A DNA stretch of 15,730 nucleotides, taken from NCBI GenBank assembly GCA_018398765.1, contig JAHBMJ010002068.1, positions 7,344 through 23,073 of the forward strand, read 5' to 3'. Numbering within the stretch: position 1 is the stretch's first letter; each line of letters begins with the position of its first letter. The notes beneath the pieces are model-generated. The model ran no database searches. It had not been told where the DNA came from and was given only the letters and a program-made list of their open reading frames with translations. The translations under genes and the position numbers were made by a program. This stretch comes from Chromera velia. Its lineage: Eukaryota; Sar; Chromeraceae. Below, one piece after another: positions 1 through 7,279 of the stretch.

Positions 1-378
1 CCCCCCCCCAGTCAGCCAATCCCTCCTGCATCCATCCTTGAGACCCTGGCTGAGAGAGTTAAGGGCCTAGCAGGTGAATGGGAAAGGAAGTTAGCACAAC
101 CAGAGGAGAGGAAGCAGAGGGGTAGAAAGAAATCCGACAAACAAAGAAAAGGACAGATAGCTGCCCCTTGGTGGGACCGGGAGTGTAAAGAAATGAATGA
201 AAGGGTAAGGAAGGCCGAGAGAGAACTAAGAACACAAACAGTGGGCAGACGAAGTAATGATAGATCCAGAGAAGAAAGAATGAGACATAAAAACAAGCTG
301 GTAAAAGAAAGGGGAAGGTTGATTGCAAAGAAAAGAAAGGCATACGCATATGCACAGGCAGAGCATAGGGGTATATGA
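1..378 (+). pseudogene. LINE ORF2 fragment, linker between endonuclease and reverse transcriptase
   Basis: Frame 1 is open from the window edge to a TGA at 376-378. The peptide contains PWWDREC (about 169-189) followed by a long Lys/Arg/Glu-rich helical stretch ending in AYAYAQAEHR. A WWD/N-x-x-C motif followed by a basic helix is typical of the segment between the apurinic-like endonuclease and the RT domain of non-LTR retrotransposon ORF2 proteins. There is no endonuclease and no RT here, so it is a fragment. It begins in a C-run at 1-9 and stops beside a G-run at 382. Its natural continuation (LMAERLTQEAARDP, then WKWKRAQQ) is found at 8829 onward in the same strand and phase class. The family assignment rests on motif memory; no search was run. 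Confidence 0.62.
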
Positions 379-379
379 T

Positions 380-444
380 ACCGGGGGGGGGGTGGTGTGC
401 AGCGCTACGAGAGCTGAGGGTGCCACTGGATGCCCCCCCCCGGT
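380..444. mobile_element. 65-bp G-run terminal-inverted-repeat element with 5-bp target duplication
   Basis: The left end reads ACCGGGGGGGGG and the right end is its exact reverse complement. The pentamer ATGAT lies immediately outside both ends (375-379 and 445-449), as expected for a target-site duplication. The interior is about 40 bp and has no coding capacity, so it would have to be a non-autonomous miniature element. A related sequence at 8692-8805 shares the G-run followed by GGTGTkCrGCGC on the left and TGGATGCCCC on the right. The superfamily is unknown to me. Confidence 0.6.
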
Positions 445-586
445 ATGATTCAGAATGAGGTCATCTGAAAACGTTGGACTATGGATGGCGGGGGGGTATG
501 AGGCATAATGGTAGACAAAAAAAACTCTTAACTTCTCAGCTATATAATATCCTAAAATCTCTTCAACTATCTAAGACTGTCTTAAA

Positions 587-881
587 TGTAGGCCGGCTAC
601 GAGCGGCGAGTATACGACGGGCCCGCGGAGTGGCGGAGCCGCGAGGCCGGCGGCGCCGCGGCGATGCGCGCACGGACTTTAATAAGTGTGGCTCAGCACA
701 GGACTGAATAAAGTGACATCGATCTGCATGTATTCGAATTAGCTAACAATCGCTAACAATTGTTGGACTGGCTTGATCGAAGGAACAATGTACGAACCTC
801 TCTAGGTCAAACTCTTATAGTCGATGAACTCTGAATGCACATCGTTAGCGTTGAGAGTTCTAGCCCCGTATTCTGCTTACA
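587..881 (+). repeat. 5' LTR of the Ty3/gypsy element
   Basis: The repeat begins TGTAG and ends TTACA, so it has TG...CA ends with a 4-bp terminal inverted repeat TGTA/TACA. It aligns without gaps to 5616-5910. I count 20 differences, every one a transition and all within roughly the first 175 bp; the last 120 bp are identical. An AATAAA lies at 707-712, a likely polyadenylation signal marking the end of R. The first 90 bp are very CpG-rich. The palindrome AACAATTGTT near 753 corresponds to AACGATCGTT in the other copy. Confidence 0.95.
707..712 (+). promoter_or_regulatory. polyadenylation signal AATAAA in 5' LTR
   Basis: AATAAA sits in the sequence GGACTGAATAAAGTGACATC, which is identical in both LTRs. 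The copy in the 3' LTR (5736-5741) is the one that would end the element's transcript. The hexamer match is seen directly; its use is inferred. Confidence 0.5.
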
Positions 882-884
882 ATC

Positions 885-909
885 TGGTTACCAGAGCTAG
901 GTTTCGAAC
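885..909 (+). promoter_or_regulatory. primer binding site, resembling initiator-Met tRNA 3' end
   Basis: Three bases after the LTR the sequence TGGTTACCAGAGCTAGG and then TTTCGAAC is complementary to a tRNA 3' half: it reads back as a T-loop GTTCGAAAC, an acceptor strand and CCA. It resembles the TGGTATCAGAGC primer site complementary to initiator methionine tRNA used by many plant LTR elements, with one extra T and one T-to-C change. The segment 883-895 (TCTGGTTACCAGA) is also an inverted repeat around one base. The exact tRNA is uncertain. Confidence 0.6.
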
Positions 910-954
910 AGGCTTTTTGATTTGTTTGTATTCAGTCTGAATTCTATTGCTGTC

Positions 955-1905
955 ATGGAACCACCTCCAGTCTTGGCTCCTTTGATAAACGAGCAGGTGG
1001 GAACGGCACTGTACAACCTTGAACAGTCCGTCACCAGCCTGCATCAGACTCAAGAGATGATGCGGCAGACCATGGAGAGGCTGGTGGCAAGGGTTGCAGC
1101 TCCACCTCCACAGTTGCCTCCTCAGGTGCTGCCAATGAGTGAGGAGGGTACACAGCAGCTTGTCGTGCCCTCTCAGGGCCCTGATCTACGAGAGCAGCTT
1201 CCCCGGATTGCACTGAAGCAGCCGTGACACCGTGACACAGTGGAGAGGTTTATTACGGACACTAACGACTACTTTACCAATGCGAATGTTGCTCCTCATC
1301 GTCAGCTTGGCCTTGCGAAGTCCTTCCTATGCAAGGAGCTGAGGGACTGGTTCGACTTACGTGTGAAGAGAGGCATGGGGTTTGCAGACTGGCCTGCGTT
1401 GCATGAGGTGCTACGACGTAGGTATAAGGAGAAACATGAGAGGAGGAAGGCGAAAAAGCAGGTGTTATCCCTCAGATGCACAGGGATGGTCGACTACTAC
1501 AATAAAGAATTCTCCCTTCTCGCGTTGAAGATCACAAATGCGAGTGAGGAGGATCTTGTAGAGGACTATATTAAGGGTTTGCCGCCCAGGATTATGTATA
1601 AGACTAACAGGATGGAGCCGGCAACATTAGACGAAGCAATAGAGAAGGCGTTGGACAGCGAAATCTGGCTCAAGCAGGCCAGTTCGCGCTCTCGAAGCCG
1701 TTGGTCGCGAGGGCTCCCGTCTGATCCGAGTCCGGTGATTGATCACACAGGACTGGCTCCTATGGAATTGTATGGTGTTGGGGTGCGACCTTCGAGAAGA
1801 CTTCCACCCCGACACCTATTGATTCCACAGACGGTGTGAGAGAGCAGGGGGAGACTGAATCGGTGTTTTTTATGTGGAGAGAACACCCACATGATGGCCG
1901 CATAT
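955..1905 (+). pseudogene. gag: Ty3/gypsy gag (capsid and damaged zinc knuckle)
   Basis: The first ATG after the primer site is at 955, in the frame used by the whole polyprotein. The N-terminal part is proline- and glutamine-rich. From about 1240 the sequence matches a retrotransposon capsid domain: a helical region with LAKSFLCKELRDWF, then MVDYYNKEFSLLALKI and DLVEDYIKGLPP, the usual pattern of this family. A CX2CX4HX4C zinc knuckle follows at 1864-1905, but its last position is Tyr (TAT) where Cys is expected, so metal binding is probably lost. In-frame TGA codons at 1225-1227 and 1837-1839 break the reading frame; CGA to TGA would explain each. The frame continues into protease without a shift. 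Confidence 0.85.
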
Positions 1906-2436
1906 AGGAATGGACCTCAACTTCTTCCACACATGCGGACCATTCAAACGACGTCTCAATCCAGATCTCCGTGGCCGCCCAGGGCATCTCCAGGATTTGC
2001 CCCTTTCGTCCTGGGTTTTGGGGCGACGCCTGGGTACCTCTGGCCACCTCCTTCTTACCCATCCCTTCCCTTTCCGTATCCCATCAATCAAGTCACTCAA
2101 CCTACAGGGGGGAAAGGAAGGTCTGGACAGAGAGGTGACAGTCCAAATTCACCTATGTCACCTGGAAGAGGCTTTGGCTTTGGTGACAGAAGACGTGCAT
2201 GGTTTCCTTCTTTCAGCGGGTCGCCTCAACCTCAGCCGAGTGGACATCAACCAGCGCGCAAGGCTAGATCGAGATGGGTAGCTGGGGTGAAGACGATCAG
2301 AGGCCGAAAGGAGAATGATGAAACCGTGGTCGAACCCGACTTGACGGTACGTTATGAAGTTGAGGAAGATAAAAGGCAGAGAGCAGATAAAGAATTGAGT
2401 GAGGAAGAAAATGATAAGGATGATTCGTTTGAGACT

Positions 2437-2940
2437 AGTTTTGTCTATCATGGTACTGTCGCGGGTACTCCAGTCAGAGTTTTGTATGACATTGGAGCTG
2501 ATGATATTTTCATTAATAGCAAGTTTGCACACCTGCGTCAGTTACATATTCACAAGTTTGGGACCCCGATGAGATGTAGGGTGGCCGTGAAGGAGCCCAG
2601 AGGAGAAGAGGTCAGTGAGTATGCACCTTCTGTTCCCCTTCGTGTTCAAGGGTATCGAGAGACAGTCGGTGCATTGCTGGCTGACCTGGATGACTATGAT
2701 GTTATCTTAGGAAGAAAATGGAGTGACGTCCACCAACCAGAACTTGGTCATTGGTCTCGTTCTCTTCGTTTCTTCTTTAACGGCCAGGAAGTTATTATTC
2801 GGGGGGGTGCATGTGAAGAGAACCGACCTTGCCCTCCTGTTCTTTCTTCTGCGCAGGCTAAACGAGCAATTCGAAAAGGTGCTGTCTGCCATATCGTGAG
2901 AATAGAGACGGCACACTGGCCTGCAGGAGAGGAGGAATAG
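2437..2940 (+). pseudogene. pol: Ty3/gypsy aspartic protease region of pol
   Basis: The domain starts near FVYHGTVAGTPVRVLYDIGADD. The active-site motif is DIGAD (Asp at 2488-2490), against the usual D-S/T-G-A, so the Thr or Ser has become Ile, a one-base transition if it was Thr. The second family signature, YDVILG (about 2695-2712) followed by the W-x-x-x-H-x-P pattern, is present. In life the enzyme is a retropepsin that dimerises to cut the gag-pol polyprotein. The segment upstream (1906-2436) is a low-complexity linker, proline-rich and then acidic. The frame ends in a TAG at 2938-2940, and pol resumes in the same frame right after it. Confidence 0.82.
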
Positions 2941-4101
2941 GAGTGCTTCGTGTATGCAACTGAAGTGAGTGAGGGAAAAGGAAAGGAGAAAATGAATGAT
3001 GGAGGGAATGTGGGTTCTGATTTTCTCTCTTCTAACTTTCTCTCTTCTCTTCCATCTGATCATCCTGCTTGGTCGGCCCCTGATTTGTCGGACGTGCATA
3101 CTTTTCTCTCTCGACCAGATGTGGATGTTCCAGGGGGACCTCAAGATGTGAAAAGAATTGTGGCAGATCATGCGTCTCTTTTTCTTGATCGTCTCTCTCA
3201 TCTACCACCGTCAAGAGGACCTCATTTGGATTTCAAAATCGAACTTGAGCGCGGTCATTCACCTCCTGCCCGTCCACCTTATCGGCTGTCAGTGGGAGAG
3301 ACAGATGAGCTGAGGAGACAGATAGATACATACCTTGAACAAGGATTCATCCGACCGTCTGCTTCTCCTTATGCTGTGCCTGTTCTTTTTGTACAAAAGA
3401 AAGATGGCTTGATGAGAATGTGTTGTGACTATACTGGCTTAAATCGCATCACTATTAAAGACAAGCATTCTCTCCCTCACCCGCAAGAGTTGATTGATCG
3501 ATTGCATGGGGCCTGGTTCTTCATGACACTGGACCTCAGGCAGTATTATCACTAAATGAGGGTCACAGAAGAAGATATCCCAAAGACAGCTTTCACTACA
3601 CGCTATGGTTCTTTTGAGTGGCTGGTTGTCTCTTTTGGGTTGACAAATGCGCCTCCTGTAGCGATGAGGTTGATTCAATTTGCTCTTCGCTCTTGTCTTG
3701 ATCGTTTTGTTTCGGTTTTTCTGGATGACATTCTAATTTATTCATGTACAAGAGAAGAGCACAAGAGACACATCAGAATTGTTTTACGTTTGTTGAGTGA
3801 AAATAAATTGTATGCAAAATTGTTGAAATGCCATTTCATGCAGACTGAGGTGACATTTCTCGGGCTGAAGATCTCCAGGACCGGAGTGTGGCCCAAGCAG
3901 AGCAAGACAGACCAAGTTAGTAAGTGGCCTACTCCCAAGAACAGAAATGAAGTGCTTTCGTTTTTGGGGTTTGTAAATTGGGTGAGACGGTTTGTCCCTC
4001 GCTTCAGTGAGAAAGCAGGCCCTTTGTATGCATTGCTGAAGGGAAACAAATCATTTGAGTGGGGGAAGAAAGAGGAAGAAAGCTTTGAAGCAGTAAAGTG
4101 A
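2941..4101 (+). pseudogene. pol: Ty3/gypsy reverse transcriptase region of pol
   Basis: This region copies element RNA into DNA in functional relatives. Visible blocks in order: PPYRLSVGETDELRRQI with LEQGFIRPSASPYAVPV; the RMC-x-DY-x-x-LN block with TIKDKHSLP; FFMTLDLRQYYH carrying the first catalytic Asp; PKTAFTTRYGSFEW and FGLTNAPP; then FVSVFLDDILIYS, with the FLDD catalytic box at 3718-3729. The connection region LGFVNWVRRFVP also fits the family. A TAA at 3553-3555 occupies the position where nearly all relatives have Gln after YH, consistent with CAA to TAA. A TGA at 4099-4101, after FEAVK, sits where Arg (CGA) would fit. The frame is the same before and after both stops. Confidence 0.93.
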
Positions 4102-4674
4102 GCAGTGAAGAATACTATCGAACTCTACATTCTTGACCTTGCGCGTCCCTTCAAAATTTTTATGGATGCATGTGAATCAACAGAAACGCTCGCTGCCGCG
4201 CTCATACAGGAAGATCCTGAGATCGGCTAGCTCCATCCGTGTGCATTCGCATCACGTAGAATGATACAGGCAGAGCTCAAGTATCCGATCAGAGATAAAG
4301 AATTTCTTTCCTGTGTGTTTGCGGTCAAATCGTGGAGGCCATACGTTAGTCACACAACTAAGGTATGGTCAGATCATGAGTCTCTTAAATATGTGAATGT
4401 GTCCGCTGACCACACCTTAATGTCTCCACGTATGCGCAGATTTGTCAGCATGTTCGACGAGATCGGGATCACTCCAAGGTATGTGCCCGGTACTCAGAAT
4501 CACGTGGCAGATGCGCTGAGCAGGTGCACTAGGGTGAACGCTGAGAAAGAAGAAAAAGATAAAGAAAGAAAAGAAGTATGTCAATTATTGCAAATGGAAT
4601 CAAGAGTGCAGCCGGATGAGGAATTACTGGAAAGGATAAGGAAAGGATATGAAGAAGAGAAATTCTGGACGTGA
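4102..4674 (+). pseudogene. pol: Ty3/gypsy RNase H region of pol
   Basis: RNase H removes the RNA strand during reverse transcription. The first catalytic Asp is in FKIFMDACES (Asp at 4165-4167), the Glu region is in YPIRDKEFLSCV, and the third acidic residue is in WSDHESLKY (Asp at 4372-4374). The domain closes with the very typical PGTQNHVADALSR. A TAG at 4228-4230 interrupts it and a TGA at 4672-4674 ends it. After about 4530 the frame continues through a charged linker (PDEELLERIRKGYEEEKFW) of the kind that precedes the integrase zinc finger, then breaks off where the integrase should begin. Confidence 0.9.
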
Positions 4675-5299
4675 CTTGATTCGCCTGCCTTCTGTCTCTG
4701 TGCGTTCTAAGTCATTCTGTCTGCCAGCAGCAGACTTTGCAGATTGCAGAGAAGCAGAAATTATGAGAGCAAAGGAGAGACTTGAGCAAGCAAGAGAACG
4801 AGCAGCTCGATAAGTAGATCCACACAGACAAGAGGTTTCATTTGCTCTAGGGGATTTTTTGCTTGTACGCAATGCATATTTTAAGGGAAGCAGGAAGCCA
4901 AGCGAGAAGGTTGAGCCTGTATTTTATGGACCATTCGAGGTAGAGAGAAAGGTGGGGAGCAACGCGTATGAGCTCATATTCCCTGCAGGAATGAAGGGTC
5001 ACAATGTGATTAATGTATCATACCTGAAGACGTATGAGAGAAGGAAGGATGATCCTCTGCCTGCTGTTCGATTGCCTGCATCAGAAGAGATTGAGTATGA
5101 AGTAAAAAAGATTCTTGACCACAGAAAGATAGACAAACAGGCGTACTACCTGGTGTGGTGGGAAGGAAAAAGTAAAGAGAATGTATCATGGGAGCCTGCT
5201 GTCAACCTGACACATGCAAAAGAGGCATTGCATGCCTTCAAAGAAAAGAAGAGACAGCAGGAGAAAGAGAAGCAAGCAACGGGCAGGTGTAGGTGGTAA
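4675..5299 (+). pseudogene. pol: integrase C-terminal GPF module and chromodomain; catalytic core deleted
   Basis: Coding has moved from frame 1 to frame 2. It is readable from about 4676, through AKERLEQARERAAR, a TAA at 4811-4813 (Gln CAA would fit), then FALGDFLLVRN and YGPFEVERKVG, the SH3-like C-terminal integrase module with its GPF/Y motif. A chromodomain follows (YEVKKILDHR, YLVWWEGKSKENVSWEP), which in relatives tethers integration to histone-marked chromatin. The HHCC zinc finger and DDE core, normally 250 or so residues, are absent. The frame change puts a deletion junction near 4665-4735. The ORF ends at TAA 5297-5299 after a basic tail. Confidence 0.88.
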
Positions 5300-5615
5300 T
5301 TAAGAAGTAGAGAGGTGAAATCAGTATGGGCAAAACTAAGAGGTTTGTGGAGTGGAATGCGTGTGTATGAGTTTTAGGAAGATGAAATCCCCTGATAAGT
5401 GATTCAAGGCAGAAAGCAAATCTATCCTGCATCATGTATAGATACAAGGTGGCAGTATCGGTGTTGGACTCTGCATTCCGACTTGCTTCGTTTATTTATG
5501 GTTCGATGAAGTGTGCAGGTGCATGTTATCAATCAATGCTACGAGGTCGATTAGTTATGGATGTGTGCAGGCACTGGAACCGAGCGTGGACGTCGGTTTC
5601 GAAGCAGCGGGCAGG
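5300..5615 (+). other. 3' untranslated region of the gypsy element with candidate polypurine tract
   Basis: I see no conserved coding here. The last 15 bases before the LTR, GAAGCAGCGGGCAGG (5601-5615), are purine-rich with three C interruptions, the place where a polypurine tract that primes plus-strand synthesis is expected. The 13-mer GGGCAGGTGTAGG at this tract/LTR boundary (5609-5621) also occurs at 5281-5293, at the end of the chromodomain ORF. Confidence 0.5.
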
Positions 5616-5910
5616 TGTAGGCCGGCTACGAGCGGCGAGTACGCGACGGGCCCGTGAAGTGGCGGAGCCGCGAGGCCGGCAACGCCATGGCGATACGCGC
5701 GCGAACTTCAATAAATGTGGCTTGGCACAGGACTGAATAAAGTGACATCGATCTGCATGCATTCGAATTAGTTAACGATCGCTAACGATCGTTGGACTGG
5801 CTTGATCGAAGGAACAATGTACGAACCTCTCTAGGTCAAACTCTTATAGTCGATGAACTCTGAATGCACATCGTTAGCGTTGAGAGTTCTAGCCCCGTAT
5901 TCTGCTTACA
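5616..5910 (+). repeat. 3' LTR of the Ty3/gypsy element
   Basis: The repeat begins TGTAGG and ends TTACA and aligns gap-free to 587-881 with 20 transitions. It carries AATAAA at 5710-5715 and again at 5736-5741; only the second is shared with the 5' copy. CpG sites kept here are often TG or CA in the 5' copy, and the reverse also occurs, so both copies have mutated since insertion. Confidence 0.95.
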
Positions 5911-6357
5911 TTCAAACTCAAAAACACTAATATATCTTAAACTATCAGACACTATTTAAAAGTGTCTTCAAACTAATCATGTTACTAATATGTTACTAGC
6001 TTAGTTAACAATCGTATGCGATCTCATTTATGTGCAACTTGTTAATGACTGTGCAAGTCATCAGTAATTTTTCGATCTCCAAACAGTGAGAGATGCTGAG
6101 AGGAGAGGGAAAGGCGATAGAGGGAAAGACAATAGAGTCATACATGCATGTACTCGATCTCAGTCCATCGAGACACCATGTATGAATGCGATACACCAAT
6201 TGCGTTCAAAAGAAAAGGACTAAGGAAGGAGAAAAAAACGTTGGAACACCTGACTACTCCAACACGAAGTCACCCCGATGCGTTCTGATAAGCCTATGGA
6301 CCCCCTTCAGGCACAAGGTCCGACCTATCTATAGATACATAATGAAAATGACTCGGA
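5911..6357. other. non-genic AT-rich stretch
   Basis: No coding region is supported. The first 60 bp contain TCTTAAACTATC and an inverted repeat GACACT/AGTGTC around an AT core (about 5949-5966), and they loosely resemble the 555-586 flank on the other side of the gypsy element. The remainder is unremarkable mixed sequence. Confidence 0.4.
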
Positions 6358-6358
6358 G

Positions 6359-6429
6359 CTCTCTCTCTCTCTCTCTCTTACACACACATACACACTCTCT
6401 CTCTCTCTCTCACTCTCTGTCTCTTTCTC
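6359..6429. repeat. CT/CA compound microsatellite
   Basis: A (CT)n run (6359-6378) is followed by a short CA-rich spacer, a second CT run and imperfect CT to about 6429. The sequence then reads CAACGCAG, so it could mimic a polypyrimidine tract and 3' splice site, but no exon could be supported downstream. Confidence 0.85.
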
Positions 6430-7046
6430 AACGCAGACAATGCGGACAAAGTCCAGGGATCAACACAGACAAAGTCCAGCAGACGAGGATTCAACGACAC
6501 GATCTCTTCACACTGTTCCCTTTTTTTGTGAAGCTTCCTTCTCTTTACATTCACTCCAAAATACACTGACGGAAGGGCCATCATCTTTCCGGCCTCACTC
6601 CTGTCTCTGTTTTGATCTACACTTACAAACTGACTTCCTTCTTGATCAACACGTGGAGAAAAAATCACTCTGTTTACCTCAGATCAGCTGACATCCGATT
6701 CAGCAGAGCAGAGCGTGTTTGCCAAACTTTTTAGGTTGAGTGGCCGGTGTTGATTGGCAGAGGACTCAGTAAGGAAGGTTAGGTGGGTGTTGCCGTTCAG
6801 GCACGTTCAGGTGCATCGGAGGTGAAATTAATTTTAAACGTTGAGGATAGGTTGTGCGGTTTGAGTTCCAAAGATGGTCCACATAATTTTGAGAGACTTT
6901 CCCCGGTTTGCATACACAAAACATGTTATTATATTGTTATGGAGTATCGTTACATGCATGGGCCTCTAAGAAAAAAACTGCATGCATGTATGCATGCATG
7001 CATTAAAAAGCTGAACATCAGCCTCGGTGGGCAACTCCGCATGGAC
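6430..7046. other. non-genic stretch with short repeats
   Basis: The 12-mer GACAAAGTCCAG occurs at 6445-6456 and 6468-6479. At 6979-7004 there is an ATGC-type run (GCATGCATGTATGCATGCAT and on). A 100-codon open stretch at 6783-7085 reads through this repeat and a G-run, resembles no family I know, and is not called as a gene. Confidence 0.4.
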
Positions 7047-7083
7047 ACCGGGGGGGGGGGTATCCCTTCTCGCACGGGCCGGT
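7047..7083. repeat. possible remnant of the G-run inverted-repeat element
   Basis: ACCGGGGGGGGG begins at 7047 and GGGCCGGT ends at 7083, echoing the ACCGGGG...CCCCGGT ends of the element at 380-444. The right C-run is missing and no target duplication is visible, so this may be chance in a G-run-rich region. Confidence 0.25.
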
Positions 7084-7279
7084 AGCAGCCTATGGGGAGG
7101 CACTCGGAAATATAGATGTGGTCGTCGAACGATTTTGTAGTAGCAATCTAAGCTCTAAAACATTTAAAATAAACTCCAAACTTATTTTATAAGCAAAAGA
7201 AGTTCTAAAAAACAAAACAATGACACTTTTAGAGTATTGGTTGAAGGTTCTTACTCGGTTCGAGCTTAAAAACTATACG

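Larger units (their letters stand above)
587..5910 (+). mobile_element. Ty3/gypsy chromovirus-type LTR retrotransposon, defective
   Basis: Two 295-bp LTRs (587-881, 5616-5910) flank an internal region of about 4.7 kb in the order gag, protease, RT, RNase H, integrase remnant, chromodomain. RT and RNase H before integrase defines the Ty3/gypsy order, and the terminal chromodomain marks a chromovirus. The flanking pentamers are TTAAA (582-586) and TTCAA (5911-5915), a 4/5 match to a target duplication. The integrase zinc finger and DDE core are missing, and at least seven in-frame stops interrupt gag-pol, so the copy cannot be autonomous. Coding stays in one frame from 955 to 4674, which suggests a single gag-pol polyprotein in the ancestor. 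Confidence 0.93.

Noticed and set aside
12-426. Long minus-strand open frames opposite the LINE linker fragment
   Set aside because: They are low-complexity shadows (Phe/Leu/Ser-rich) of the purine-rich plus-strand coding, with no motif.
2158-3201. Minus-strand open frames of 124 and 164 codons inside gypsy pol
   Set aside because: They are antisense to protease and RT coding and show no family pattern.
955-4674. Reassigned stop codons (a ciliate-like code with TAA/TAG as Gln) as the reason for in-frame stops
   Set aside because: All three stop codons occur in frame, TGA often where Arg fits, and the LTR pair independently shows a transition-only mutation pattern. Decay is simpler. An expressed host gene with in-frame stops would reopen the question.
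6430-6480. A 3' splice site and exon after the CT-rich tract (CAACGCAG)
   Set aside because: The pyrimidine tract is a microsatellite and no coding-like frame or partner exon was found.
6186-6691. Open frames across the CT microsatellite
   Set aside because: Length comes from the repeat (Ser-Leu runs) and no conserved motif appears before or after it.
6783-7085. A 100-codon plus-strand frame
   Set aside because: It has no ATG-context or motif support and reads through an ATGC repeat and a G-run.
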